Positions 9,971 to 18,489 of a stretch of 64,000 nt of DNA are shown piece after piece. A model generated the notes under the pieces. It had not been told where the DNA came from. It saw only the letters and a list, made by a program, of their open reading frames with translations, and ran no database searches. Both the position numbers and the translations under genes were made by a program. How positions within the stretch are numbered: position 1 is the stretch's first letter; each line of letters begins with the position of its first letter. The stretch spans positions 558,001 to 622,000 of the forward strand of contig CAVPBI010000026.1 of assembly GCA_963701735.1 (NCBI GenBank). Reading direction: 5' to 3'. This DNA is from CAWABB01 sp963701735. Lineage in GTDB: Bacteria; Bacteroidota; Ignavibacteria; UBA10030; UBA6906.

Positions 9971-11323
9971 CTATCCTTTGGGTTTCTTCCGCAGTCTCCG
10001 GACAATGCTTCTCCCCACTCCCACGACCGATTGGTCCCGTGTTGTGATCGTCACTTCGGTCGATTCCTCCACCGTCTTTCCGAGATCCGGTTTGAAAGAA
10101 GCCGACTTGGCGATTGCAAGGATCTGACTTGGGTACACGCTTCTGTGCCCGACGATAAGGAAACTGACGATGCATGTTACGGCGGCATATGGGCTAAGCG
10201 TCGCGCCGGAGAGTTCAATCGCCATGACGCTTGCCGAAATCGGAGTATTTGCACAACCAGCCAGGGTCCCCACCATTCCCAGCGCCGCCCCTGTCGCCGG
10301 GTCCAGGACGAATGTGCCCGCAAGAAAGCTCCCTGCGGTTGCACCAATGAAGAAGATCGGAGTGACAATTCCCCCGCTTCCCCCAAACGAGAGAGTAATC
10401 GCGGTGGCAACCATCTTGACGAACGGATCATATCCCGTCCCCACGCTTGTTCCGTTTAGCATAGACTCCACCGTCGTGAGTCCCAATCCGAGATACCTGT
10501 CGCCAAGGAGGAGCGTCAGGAGCAACAGGGCGCCGCCAAGCAAGCCCTTCAATGGAGACCACCAGCGGATTCGGTCCGACACCCGTTCTGCAAGCTTGAG
10601 CACTTCGATGAACACGTACGAGACGAGGCCAAATGCCACGCCTCCAAGAACAACTTTGAAGAAGAAGAGTTCGCTGAACGTTGGGATGAAACTGATGGGG
10701 TGATGAAAATACGTTGTCCCAAGGGCCGTGGAAATCTGATACCCAACGATGCCGGCCACAAACGACGGGAAGAGTACGGCATACTGTAGTTGACCAATCG
10801 CGAGGACCTCGACTCCGAAGAGCGCTCCGGCCACTGGTGTGCCGAAGACCGTTGAGAACCCCGCGCTAACCCCACAAATGACGAGCTTCTTTCTGTCGGT
10901 CTCATCGAACCGAAATAGGCCCGCAAGGACCGATGAAATACCGGCCCCAATCTGAGCGCATGGCCCTTCCTTCCCGGCAGATCCCCCCGATGCAAGGGTG
11001 ACTACTGTTGCCAGAAGCTTGACGGGAACAACGAGCGGCTTGATGATGCCGCCACGTTGATGAATTGCCTCAATGACCTTCTCGGTCCCATGGCCCTTCG
11101 CATCGGGAGCGAGGTATTGGACAGTGAGTGCAGATAGGAACAACGCAACAGGCAGAAGAGCGTAGTGATAAGGGATGCCGTGAAGACCGTCAGTCGTCAA
11201 TTGCAGGCACCAGAGGAACAGGGCCGTTGACCCGCCAACAAGGACGCCGACCACGGAAGCAAGCGCAAACCACTTTACAACACTCACGACCAGAATAGAC
11301 GTCTCGGTCAATCGCTTTCTCAT
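9971..11323 (-). CDS. ClC-family chloride channel/antiporter
   Basis: 450-aa inner-membrane ClC protein with about ten hydrophobic segments. The signature GGSAGKEGPCAQIGAG near residues 112-127 contains the gating glutamate of the GKEGP motif, and the late GGSGGIVTPIFFIGA near residue 325 is the third selectivity loop. There is no C-terminal CBS pair, as in short bacterial ClCs. The family moves Cl- or other small anions, often in exchange for protons; the substrate cannot be told here. It is flanked on both sides by small paralogous anchored proteins and lies near a CPA2 antiporter, which suggests an ion or pH homeostasis neighbourhood. Confidence 0.94.
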   Translation of the reverse strand: MRKRLTETSILVVSVVKWFALASVVGVLVGGSTALFLWCLQLTTDGLHGIPYHYALLPVALFLSALTVQYLAPDAKGHGTEKVIEAIHQRGGIIKPLVVPVKLLATVVTLASGGSAGKEGPCAQIGAGISSVLAGLFRFDETDRKKLVICGVSAGFSTVFGTPVAGALFGVEVLAIGQLQYAVLFPSFVAGIVGYQISTALGTTYFHHPISFIPTFSELFFFKVVLGGVAFGLVSYVFIEVLKLAERVSDRIRWWSPLKGLLGGALLLLTLLLGDRYLGLGLTTVESMLNGTSVGTGYDPFVKMVATAITLSFGGSGGIVTPIFFIGATAGSFLAGTFVLDPATGAALGMVGTLAGCANTPISASVMAIELSGATLSPYAAVTCIVSFLIVGHRSVYPSQILAIAKSASFKPDLGKTVEESTEVTITTRDQSVVGVGRSIVRRLRKKPKG

Positions 11324-11658
11324 GGTCTCATGCGTGCCGGACTGTGAGAGGGGACCCTCTAACGATACAAAACTGAAATGGCATCGTCAATGAATTTCAT
11401 GGGTCGAATCCTGAATGTCCCAAAACTTGATACGCTGATTTCGAACCCACGAACATACGGTAGGTATTCGCCATGACCCCACCCTCGTCCTGCTTGACGC
11501 TGGGGAGTCTTTGACAACGCCTGCGGTTTTATTTCCCGCATGCCGGGGGATGAATGGGGGCACCCTACTCCGTGGAGTGAACAAATCCTCGTAAACGCTT
11601 GACTATGCATGCGGCAATGCTCATATTTTACCAGAGAGAGCGAACGCCGATCAATCAA
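11324..11658. other. Intergenic region between ClC gene and small-protein gene
   Basis: About 335 bases between divergent genes. It contains a short perfect hairpin AGAGGGGACCCTCT at 11347-11360 just before the ClC start and the probable promoter listed at 11599-11627. No convincing gene is seen. Confidence 0.5.
11599..11627 (+). promoter_or_regulatory. Probable housekeeping-type promoter
   Basis: TTGACT at 11599-11604, a 17-base spacer, and CATATT at 11622-11627. This places transcription start about 25 bases before the ATG of the small protein gene at 11659. Match to the sigma-70 consensus is 5/6 and 4/6; whether this lineage uses that consensus here is inference. Confidence 0.4.
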
Positions 11659-12015
11659 ATGCGAAGCATTCGTAATACTGTTCTGTCGACGATAGTTGCT
11701 TTCCTCGTTGGCGCGTACCTGTCAACGTGGTCGGCCGCGCTCATCCATTCTCTCGTCTTTCCGGCTATGGGTTCGGGCCCCACAACCCTCACGGCATCAT
11801 CGACACCCTCGAAGGAAAAACCACAGGTTAGCATCACACAGCGGCGTCACATGCCGTTGGCCAAGACCATCTCCGTTGTTGCTCCGCCGCCTTCAACTGC
11901 CAAGTATCACGGACTACTTCAACGGAGCGTCGGCGCAATAAGCCTTTGCAGCAATTCCCTTCCCCCTCACCCTTCACTCTCTCCTCACGCTGGACGGTCT
12001 CCTCCAGCCTGCTGA
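11659..12015 (+). CDS. Small membrane-anchored protein with RRHMPLAK motif (paralogue B)
   Basis: 118 aa from the ATG at 11659 (MRSIRNTVLSTIVAF). One hydrophobic helix spans residues about 8-28. QRRHMPLAKTI follows near residue 62. It is a divergent copy of the protein at 9547-9888: both have an N-terminal helix, GSG, exactly 21 residues, then RRHxPLxK. The C-terminal third is Pro/Ser rich with no similarity. Role unknown. Its position next to ClC and upstream of a further pair of small membrane proteins suggests a transporter-associated function, which is inference. Confidence 0.55.
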   Translation: MRSIRNTVLSTIVAFLVGAYLSTWSAALIHSLVFPAMGSGPTTLTASSTPSKEKPQVSITQRRHMPLAKTISVVAPPPSTAKYHGLLQRSVGAISLCSNSLPPHPSLSPHAGRSPPAC

Positions 12016-12140
12016 AGATGTTCCGTAGCAATTCGTAGGATTACGTGTCAATGCGCCGTACTCACCCTGGTGCAGGGTGAGGAGGTCACATTGGCACGCT
12101 TCTCCCCCTGAGTAAATCGAAAAGAACGGAGTCTTCTGCA

Positions 12141-12278
12141 ATGGCAACTTTTGAAAAGCAATCGATAGACCCCCAGGTCTCCCAGACGGCGGGCTTCCCA
12201 TGGCAATTTCGCTTTGTCATGATCGTCATCGCCGCAGGTGTACTCGGCCTGATTGCCAAGGTACTGGGACTTTTCTAG
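12141..12278 (+). CDS. 45-aa single-helix membrane protein with GFPW motif (paralogue A)
   Basis: Short ORF of 45 codons, ATG at 12141 with GGAG 9 bases upstream and TAG at 12276-12278. A hydrophilic 17-residue N-terminus is followed by AGFPW and a single hydrophobic helix (FVMIVIAAGVLGLIAKVLG). The C-terminal 29 residues share 15 identities, ungapped, with the C-terminus of the protein at 12874-13146: AGFPW, F, V, VI, GVL, KV and G positions match. This conservation in two adjacent ORFs of different length argues that both are real. Function unknown; likely a transporter accessory or assembly peptide, judging only from position. Confidence 0.65.
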   Translation: MATFEKQSIDPQVSQTAGFPWQFRFVMIVIAAGVLGLIAKVLGLF

Positions 12279-12873
12279 TCTAATAGTGTCTCGGGGGCCT
12301 CCCTGGACAATTGCCTACGCGCGTTAGTCTGACGGGACAAGTGTCCGGACGGAAAAGGACAGGAATCAGGACTACTGAGGGAGAATCGTCGAGTGCTCCG
12401 TCTTCTGACAAGGATGCTACTTGCTCTGCTGTTGTCACTGGCTGTCTCGCGTGCTAACTCGGAAAGTCTGCGCGCGACCATTCCTCTTCCCGTTGCCTCG
12501 GACAAAACAAGTGTAGTCCAGGATTGTGGGCATGCGAAGGAGGGGACGAAGGATTCGTTCGCTCAGGGGAGGAATACCAAGGCGATTCACCAGTTCGCGC
12601 CGACGCCAACCGTCCCATTCCGAGTTTCAATCCCTGAGTATTCCGGTGCATTTGCGGTTTGTTCCCATTTGAAGTACGCGCTTTTCTACTCCTCATTCTA
12701 CTACTCTTCATTCTGTAACAAGGCGCCACCCACGACATAATCTCCTTCGTTATACTCCCTTGATCCCTTGGGCGCACATCGAAGTTCAACCAAGCATTGA
12801 TCCAACTCGGTTGTGGATTCAATGACGTGCGTCCGGTGGATTATCCCATTGGTGCCGATAGGAGACTATGCAT
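12279..12873 (+). other. Spacer with a possible small secreted-protein gene
   Basis: About 590 bases. An ORF at 12393-12740 (internal ATG at 12414) begins with a signal-peptide-like stretch (MLLALLLSLAVSRA) but then shows no recognisable domain and ends in a low-complexity Tyr/Phe/Ser tail. It could be a small secreted protein or chance. The remainder holds nothing I can identify. Confidence 0.3.
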
Positions 12874-13146
12874 ATGGCACACCATCATCATGCACCTCAT
12901 CATCCCCACTCAGAGGGGAAGGAGCCCCGGGATTTCAATATTCACTTAGTAGCTGCAGGGAAACCTGAACTCAATCGCTCTTCGCACGCCGTGGAGGGGC
13001 CAAGAGAGAATGCGCCGCTCCATGAGAAGCGGGAGAGTTTTCTCGATCATCGCATCGCGGGTTTTCCGTGGTCATTCGTTCTCGTAGTGTCTGTCATCAT
13101 GCTTGGCGTGTTGCTGATGGTACTCAAGGTCGTAGGTGCAATGTGA
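12874..13146 (+). CDS. Histidine-rich single-helix membrane protein with GFPW motif (paralogue B)
   Basis: 90 aa from ATG 12874, chosen over ATG 12868 because the AGGAG at 12860-12864 is 9 bases from it but only 3 from the first. The N-terminus is a His cluster (MAHHHHAPHHPHSEG), a likely metal-binding segment. A charged middle leads to AGFPW and one transmembrane helix (FVLVVSVIMLGVLLMVLKVV). The helix region is paralogous to the 45-aa protein at 12141. It precedes the CPA2 antiporter gene by 180 bases on the same strand. Function unknown; a metal- or pH-sensing accessory to the antiporter is speculation. Confidence 0.7.
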   Translation: MAHHHHAPHHPHSEGKEPRDFNIHLVAAGKPELNRSSHAVEGPRENAPLHEKRESFLDHRIAGFPWSFVLVVSVIMLGVLLMVLKVVGAM

Positions 13147-13326
13147 CACCCTACAGACTTCCACAGCAACGATGGATAAGACTGGCGCCTGGCAATCGAC
13201 ACACCACGGCAACAACTATCACGGGTCCTCTACCTGTTCCATGTGGAGGCTCAAGTGACCTATGCAACAGATAGTTTCCTGTTCGCCGAGGGCTGGGGAC
13301 TTCATCAACACTACGGGGACTAACGT

Positions 13327-14649
13327 ATGCATCTCGATCCACTAGCGCCTGTCCTGTTGGTCCTGCTGCTGATGCTGGGTGCAGCGAAACTTGGCAGTGA
13401 GATATTCGAACACCTTGGCCAACCTGCGGTGCTGGGTGAACTAGTCGCCGGCCTTCTACTGGGAAATCTTGTGCTGCTTTTCCCCGGTTGGACGATGTTG
13501 GAGCCTCTTCGCGGAGCGACCATCGACGAAAGCTGGGCAGTCGTCATCGACAGCCTGGCTCGCCTCGGCGTGATCCTTCTCCTCTTTGAAGTGGGATTGG
13601 AATCCACAGTCTCAGAAATGGCAAAGGTGGGGACGTCGTCATTTCTGGTCGCCCTTCTTGGTGTTCTGGCGCCATTCGTGCTGGGCTACGGCGTGAGCTA
13701 TCTCTTTATCGAAGCGGTGCCCGCCGATCTGGGGCGATATCTACCGGATGATTTCGCGGTGGCGAATCTCCACCTCTTTATGGGAGCCACGCTATGCGCC
13801 ACCAGCGTCGGAATTACTGCACGGGTTTTGAAAGACATGGGAAGGCTTCAGACGAAGACGGCCAGAATCATACTGGGGGCCGCCGTCATCGATGATGTCA
13901 TGGGACTCGTCATCCTTGCTGTAGTGTCCGCGATTGTAGGTGCTTCCATCGGCGGCACCGAAGTGGGAGTACTAACGTTTGTGCGTATCGCAGCGACCGC
14001 AGTTGGGTTCTTCGTCGTCGCCATTGCGCTCGGAATCGTTGTGATCCCGCGGATCATGCCGATCCTGGCCAGGCTTCGAACAGCAGGGATAATGGTGATT
14101 TCTTCGTTGCTCTTCTGTTTTCTGCTCTCGTGGCTTGCCCAGGCGGTTGGCCTCGCGATGATCATTGGAGCGTTTGCTGCGGGTCTCATTCTTGAAGACG
14201 TCCATTTCAAGGAGTTCAACGAGGAGACTCAGCTGCATCAGCTTGTCCGGCCCATTTCGGCACTGTTCGTCCCAGTCTTCTTTGTCTTAATGGGCATGAG
14301 GGTGAGGATCGAGACATTTGCCGACCCGAGCGTGATAGGTCTGGCCGTGGGTTTGACAGTTGCTGCCATCATCGGCAAGCAGGTCTGCGGATTTGGCGTC
14401 CTTGAGAAAGGCATCGACAGGACCAGCGTTGGCATCGGTATGATTCCCCGTGGGGAGGTGGGTCTGATCTTCGCGGGAGTCGGAAAGGCATTGAATATCG
14501 TTGATGATGCAATCTACGCGGCCATCGTCATCATGGTGCTCCTGACGACGCTCCTGGCGCCGCCTGCATTGAAGATCTCCATGTCACGATGGGAGAAGAA
14601 GGAACGCCTGTCGCGAATAGGTAACGGCGTGGAGGTTCGACAAGAATGA
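13327..14649 (+). CDS. Cation:proton antiporter, CPA2 (Kef/NapA-like)
   Basis: 440-aa inner-membrane antiporter with about 12-13 hydrophobic segments and no C-terminal RCK/TrkA-N domain. Family features are LGQPAVLGELVAGLLLGN near residue 32, the region LFMGATLCATSVGITARVLKD near residue 155 (shown as ATLCATSVGITARVL), and GAAVIDDVMGLVIL near residue 180 with the paired Asp of the ion-binding site. GMIPRGEVGLIFAGVG near residue 375 is also typical. The family exchanges Na+ or K+ for H+. It overlaps the following small gene by 4 bases (ATGA), so the two form an operon. Confidence 0.93.
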   Translation: MHLDPLAPVLLVLLLMLGAAKLGSEIFEHLGQPAVLGELVAGLLLGNLVLLFPGWTMLEPLRGATIDESWAVVIDSLARLGVILLLFEVGLESTVSEMAKVGTSSFLVALLGVLAPFVLGYGVSYLFIEAVPADLGRYLPDDFAVANLHLFMGATLCATSVGITARVLKDMGRLQTKTARIILGAAVIDDVMGLVILAVVSAIVGASIGGTEVGVLTFVRIAATAVGFFVVAIALGIVVIPRIMPILARLRTAGIMVISSLLFCFLLSWLAQAVGLAMIIGAFAAGLILEDVHFKEFNEETQLHQLVRPISALFVPVFFVLMGMRVRIETFADPSVIGLAVGLTVAAIIGKQVCGFGVLEKGIDRTSVGIGMIPRGEVGLIFAGVGKALNIVDDAIYAAIVIMVLLTTLLAPPALKISMSRWEKKERLSRIGNGVEVRQE

Positions 14650-14936
14650 CGTCTCTTGATCTTTGTGTGATTGCTGCGATATTTCTCTTTGCGGCCTTAG
14701 GCGGAGCCGTCGCCTACTTGAAGCGGGACTACATCACCAGGGGCATGGCTATATGCTTCTTCACTAACCTCTGGGGGTTGCTCGCTATGATTCTATCACC
14801 CCCCTCTAAGGCTCGATTGGGAGATGAATATGATAGACACCGCTGGCCCCCATATTCATGGCTTGCAGTAGGAGGGACCTTTGTGGTGTTGATAATTGTG
14901 CAACTGGTCCGTTGGCTTTTATCCGTTTCTCAATGA
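14646..14936 (+). CDS. Two-helix membrane protein coupled to the antiporter
   Basis: 96 aa. Its ATG overlaps the antiporter stop (ATGA), so translation is coupled. Hydrophobic helices lie at residues about 5-24 and 70-92, with a central charged loop containing RLGDEYDRHRWPPYSW. I do not recognise the family. Coupling to the CPA2 gene suggests a subunit or accessory role, which is inference. Confidence 0.65.
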   Translation: MTSLDLCVIAAIFLFAALGGAVAYLKRDYITRGMAICFFTNLWGLLAMILSPPSKARLGDEYDRHRWPPYSWLAVGGTFVVLIIVQLVRWLLSVSQ

Positions 14937-15116
14937 GGAGCAACGAATACTTCCTCCCATCTGATCGCGCATCACGACACTGCTCACTGATCGGACAGTT
15001 GCAGTTGAGTTTTGGCACGGATGGAATTCTGATGATGGACGACGCACGGCCCTGAGATCTCAGCATGGCCGACCGATCATGCTTGACTCTTTCGTCTCCG
15101 CATATCACATTTGTCC

Positions 15117-16336
15117 ATGACCAGATCAAAGAAGAAGCACCGCTCGGCTTTGAAATCCGAACCGGCAAGAAGTCCTGCCTCAGTCGGGCGGGGGAGAGTG
15201 CTGACACTGCTGCTGGTTCTTGTGGGCGCCGTAGCGCTGTACTTCCTTGTGAGGACCTCCACTCCTCCCCCCCGCAACCGGCTCTTCAAAGAACGGAGAC
15301 GACCGAGAGGCCGAAAGACCTCAACAGTTGGTCCGACCGTGCCCTTGCGGTCAGCAGGCGGTTTCACGCAGTCTATACGCCCTGTTGGGAAGGCGCTTAT
15401 GGGGCGATTGGCGACGCCTACCTCTTTGCCCTTACCGGCGATTCAAGCCTTTTCAGATTTCACCTCGTTCAACATGATCTGCTAAGAATGTGCGAGGGAA
15501 GATGGGTCGATGACGCCGCCTGGGTATGTCTCGCCGAGCTGAAATGGTGGGAAATCGCCGGGAAGTGGGACAGGAGTCTTGTTCAGGATGCAGTGCGCAG
15601 ATACGGAGAGATGCGAGGGCAAGGTCGGCTTTCCAAAGCCGAGGGATTCTGGGCATGGTACAACTGGCCGCCTGGGGCAAACGTTGGGGAGCGCATCTTT
15701 ACAAGCAGCAACATGAATCAGATGGCCACGGTGGCCTGCGAATTGTACCTAGCGATCGGTGACCGGCAATACCTGCAAGATGCCCTGCTGGTCTGGGAGG
15801 GAGACGGGACGACACCCGGCATTGAAAAGCGGTGGTACAAGGGCAAAGGGGCATGGCGCGGAAAGCAGGGACAGGCTGCTTTCGGCAAGGAACTCCCGTG
15901 GGGCGGCCTGGGGTGTGCCTCGCTTGCCGCAGCGCTTTACAGGGCGACCGCCGAAGAGAAATATCGCAAGATTGCCGTCGCCACCGTGCGCAGAATCCTT
16001 GACCCCTCAACGGGCTGGGTGGACTCGGCGTGGTACTACCAGATCCACATGGACGGGAACGGGGCGTTCGTGAACTTCCTTTGCGATGTCTTCGCCATCG
16101 CACCGGAGGACCTTGCCGAGATCCCGCATAAGGTAGAGCGAATGCTGGATCATGTCTGGACCAATCACGGGGGCCGCGCGACCGTTGTCCTGCATCGCCC
16201 GACAGACCACGCGATGCGAAACGGCTGGAACCCACATGGAGGGGAAGACGGATATGGTGTTGGGGAGATCGGGACAGTCCACGCGCAGGGCGAAGCAGCC
16301 CGAGCCTTCGGGGTTTTCGCCTACTACAACAAATGA
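15117..16336 (+). pseudogene. Membrane-anchored GH76-like glycosidase, frameshifted at a C7 tract
   Basis: The N-terminal frame from ATG 15117 (MTRSKKKHR, then a helix VLTLLLVLVGAVALYFLV) looks like a genuine anchored start but runs out of register after the C7 run at 15267-15273. The main body is in another frame from about 15266 to the stop at 16336. Adding one C to the run joins the two parts smoothly (TPPPPQPALQRTETTE). The body resembles an (alpha/alpha)6-barrel GH76 alpha-1,6-mannanase type protein: GRWVDDAAWVCLAELKWWE carries the Asp pair typical of the family, followed by SSNMNQMATVACELYLAIG. An open frame of 423 codons starts at 15065 but its first 65 residues are antisense-like filler. 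Slippage, a real mutation or a sequencing error are all possible. Confidence 0.7.
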
Positions 16337-16389
16337 CGATGGACATCTGAAGCGAAGCTTCGGAGACAAGACGATAGGAATGATCTCGT

Positions 16390-17520
16390 AAGGGGGATTA
16401 ATTCCATCTGACCTCTGAAACGCCGACATTTCTCTCTGGCAGGCATTTCCCCTCACTCCCAGAGCAGACATGGTCCTCTTTTTCGCCTCCCTCCTCCGCC
16501 TATTTCTCCATGCTTTCGGTTCCAGAAGCGCTGTCCTCGCTGAGAACGCCGTGCTCAAGAAGGAAAACGAAATCTTTGTGCGGAAAGTCGGGAAGAAAAG
16601 GGTTCGTTTCAGCTTCTACGACCGGTTCTTCTTCGTCGTCTTGAATCGGGCAGCTGAAATCAAGGACCACCTGACGCTGGTCAAGCCAGAAACGGTGCTC
16701 GCCTGGCAACGGCCCCTCATCCGGCGGTTCTGGACGTTTGAACACCGTCCAGCCAAGAGGGGTCGCAAATCTGTCGACGCCGAGATCAAGAATCTGATCC
16801 TGTCCATGAAGAACGATAACGTGCTCTGGGGCGTCAAGAGAATTCAGGGTGAACTGCTGAAACTCGATATCTCCTTGAGCACAAAGACAATCCGCAAGAT
16901 TCTTCAGTCCTTCAGGCGTCGAGGGAAGATCCACAGGTCTCTCACCTGGAAGAAGTTCCTGGAGACCCAAATACAGTCCATTTACGCGATGGACTTCCTG
17001 ACGGTCGATACGATGCTGGGGAAGCGGTTCTATGTCTTCGCGGTCATCTCACACAAGACACGCGAGATCGTCCGGTTTGCCATCACCGAGAACCCTACCC
17101 GGGAATTCGTCCGGCAGCAGCTGATTCTTCTCAGCGAACGCGTGGCCAGCACAGCCTATGTGATTCATGATAATGCGGCGATGTTCAATATCGACTTCCT
17201 GGCATACGGTCTGGTCTCGATCAACACCGCAGTGGAAGCCCCGAATGTGAACAGCATCATGGAGCGGTTCTTCAGGACCGTGAGGAGAGAGGCCCTGGAC
17301 GATTTTCTATTGCTCGGCAGGGATCAGATTCAGGGGATCCTGGAGGAGTACGTCTCCTTCTACAACACCCAGCGACCGCATCAGGGGATCCAACAGCAGA
17401 TCCCGAAGCCTGGTGAAGCAGAGAGAACGGCCGGTCCCATCCGCAAGAGTGCCGTGCTCGGTGGATTACACCACCACTATTTCAGGCAGGCCGCGTGATG
17501 TACGGAATAAATCCCCCCTT
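16390..17520 (+). mobile_element. Intact DDE-type insertion sequence, copy 1
   Basis: A 1.13-kb element bounded by imperfect inverted repeats: AAGGGGGATTAATTCC at 16390 on the left and the complement of GGAATAAATCCCCCCTT ending at 17520 on the right. It holds one transposase gene. A second copy (56195-57333) and two remnants (54213-54295 and 60550-61092) share the same ends, which defines the boundaries. No target duplication is obvious. Confidence 0.85.
16470..17498 (+). CDS. Integrase-core (DDE) transposase
   Basis: 342 aa. Residues 1-50 include a short basic/leucine-rich start (ENAVLKKENEIFVRKVGKKR), residues 65-165 a helix-turn-helix region of the HTH_21-like type (NVLWGVKRIQGELLKLDI), and residues about 168-300 an rve integrase core. 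Likely catalytic acids are Asp175 in AMDFLTVDTM, Asp234 in VIHDNAAMF and Glu265 in NSIMERFF. FYNTQRPHQGI near residue 300 is typical of the IS3/IS481-like superfamily. It is unbroken, unlike the copy at 56281. The exact IS family needs a database comparison. Confidence 0.9.
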   Translation: MVLFFASLLRLFLHAFGSRSAVLAENAVLKKENEIFVRKVGKKRVRFSFYDRFFFVVLNRAAEIKDHLTLVKPETVLAWQRPLIRRFWTFEHRPAKRGRKSVDAEIKNLILSMKNDNVLWGVKRIQGELLKLDISLSTKTIRKILQSFRRRGKIHRSLTWKKFLETQIQSIYAMDFLTVDTMLGKRFYVFAVISHKTREIVRFAITENPTREFVRQQLILLSERVASTAYVIHDNAAMFNIDFLAYGLVSINTAVEAPNVNSIMERFFRTVRREALDDFLLLGRDQIQGILEEYVSFYNTQRPHQGIQQQIPKPGEAERTAGPIRKSAVLGGLHHHYFRQAA

Positions 17521-17541
17521 CGCCTTCAATTGACCCGGTGA

Positions 17542-18279
17542 TCAGAAATACAGGTGCAGTATTCCGTTGATCGCATAGATGTGAGCAAAGGCGAGCTTCG
17601 AATCATACTGGTAGGTCAGATTCCCCTCCAGTGCAAACCACGCTGCCCAGGAAGCGGTCGCACCGCCGATCACTCGCACACGATTGAATGTGTCGTAGCG
17701 CGAGTCCCAGTAAGGTTCCACATTTATATAGGGAATCAGCGACAGAGTCTCCGTCTTGAACTCTTTCTCGACCATCAATCGATACCGAAACCTGTACGAG
17801 AACTTGGGATCCAGCCCAACCCAGCGAACCTCAGGACGCAAACGGTGCGAGATCAAAACCCGATTGTTCAGGGGGATTCTCTCATGCAGTTCCACAAAGA
17901 GCATGTCTTCCGTGTAGCTTTCACCGTGGTCAAAAAGACTGGTACCATACATATACCCGCCTCGAAGCATCCATGGTTTCACGCTGTCTTCAATCGCATC
18001 ATGACTGAGCCTTAAGATATGCGGCGCCCTCGTTCTCCCCCACCTGTAGTCTATATGCAGGTATATGTTGAGTTCTCTGTAACTGCTCTCCGCGTATTTG
18101 GTCAAAGGTACAAATGCTGACAGGCGCCAATCGTCTGGAAGATTGTACCAGATATCGGTCTCCGGCCAGAACTCAAGATGCGATGTTTGTGCCGAAACAA
18201 GACCGGTTGAACCGATCCAGACCATGGCTGCCAGAACCAGGGAAGAACAAATACGGCGATATGAACCATGACTCGTCAA
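17542..18279 (-). CDS. DUF2490 outer-membrane protein
   Basis: About 245 aa from a TTG at 18279, chosen because a signal peptide (RICSSLVLAAMVWIGSTGLVSA) begins there; the frame stays open to an ATG at 18477 but those 66 residues look non-coding. The mature protein resembles DUF2490 barrels: SHLEFWPETDIWYNLPDDW at the start, then alternating amphipathic strands (YRELNIYLHIDYRWG, RVLISHRLRPEVRWVG, SYRFRYRLMVEKEF) and a C-terminal aromatic (HLYF). Predicted outer-membrane location; function unknown. It follows the FadL-like gene by 12 bases or overlaps its 3' region depending on start, so the two may be co-transcribed. Confidence 0.78.
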   Translation of the reverse strand: MTSHGSYRRICSSLVLAAMVWIGSTGLVSAQTSHLEFWPETDIWYNLPDDWRLSAFVPLTKYAESSYRELNIYLHIDYRWGRTRAPHILRLSHDAIEDSVKPWMLRGGYMYGTSLFDHGESYTEDMLFVELHERIPLNNRVLISHRLRPEVRWVGLDPKFSYRFRYRLMVEKEFKTETLSLIPYINVEPYWDSRYDTFNRVRVIGGATASWAAWFALEGNLTYQYDSKLAFAHIYAINGILHLYF

Positions 18280-18489
18280 TCTTGTGCAGATGCCAGATAC
18301 TCCAGGCGCCTCTCCTCCCATTCCGCCATGCTGGAAGATACATGGAACCACTCCTGTCCCTGTGCAAAAGTCCATCCGGGCCAAAGACCCCCCATGGGCA
18401 GCGCGATCAGGGAGTACTCGAGAGTCAAACTTGCGCGTCAGTACAAACTCGGGAAGGGACTCACGCATAACATGCAATTTGATCTCTCT

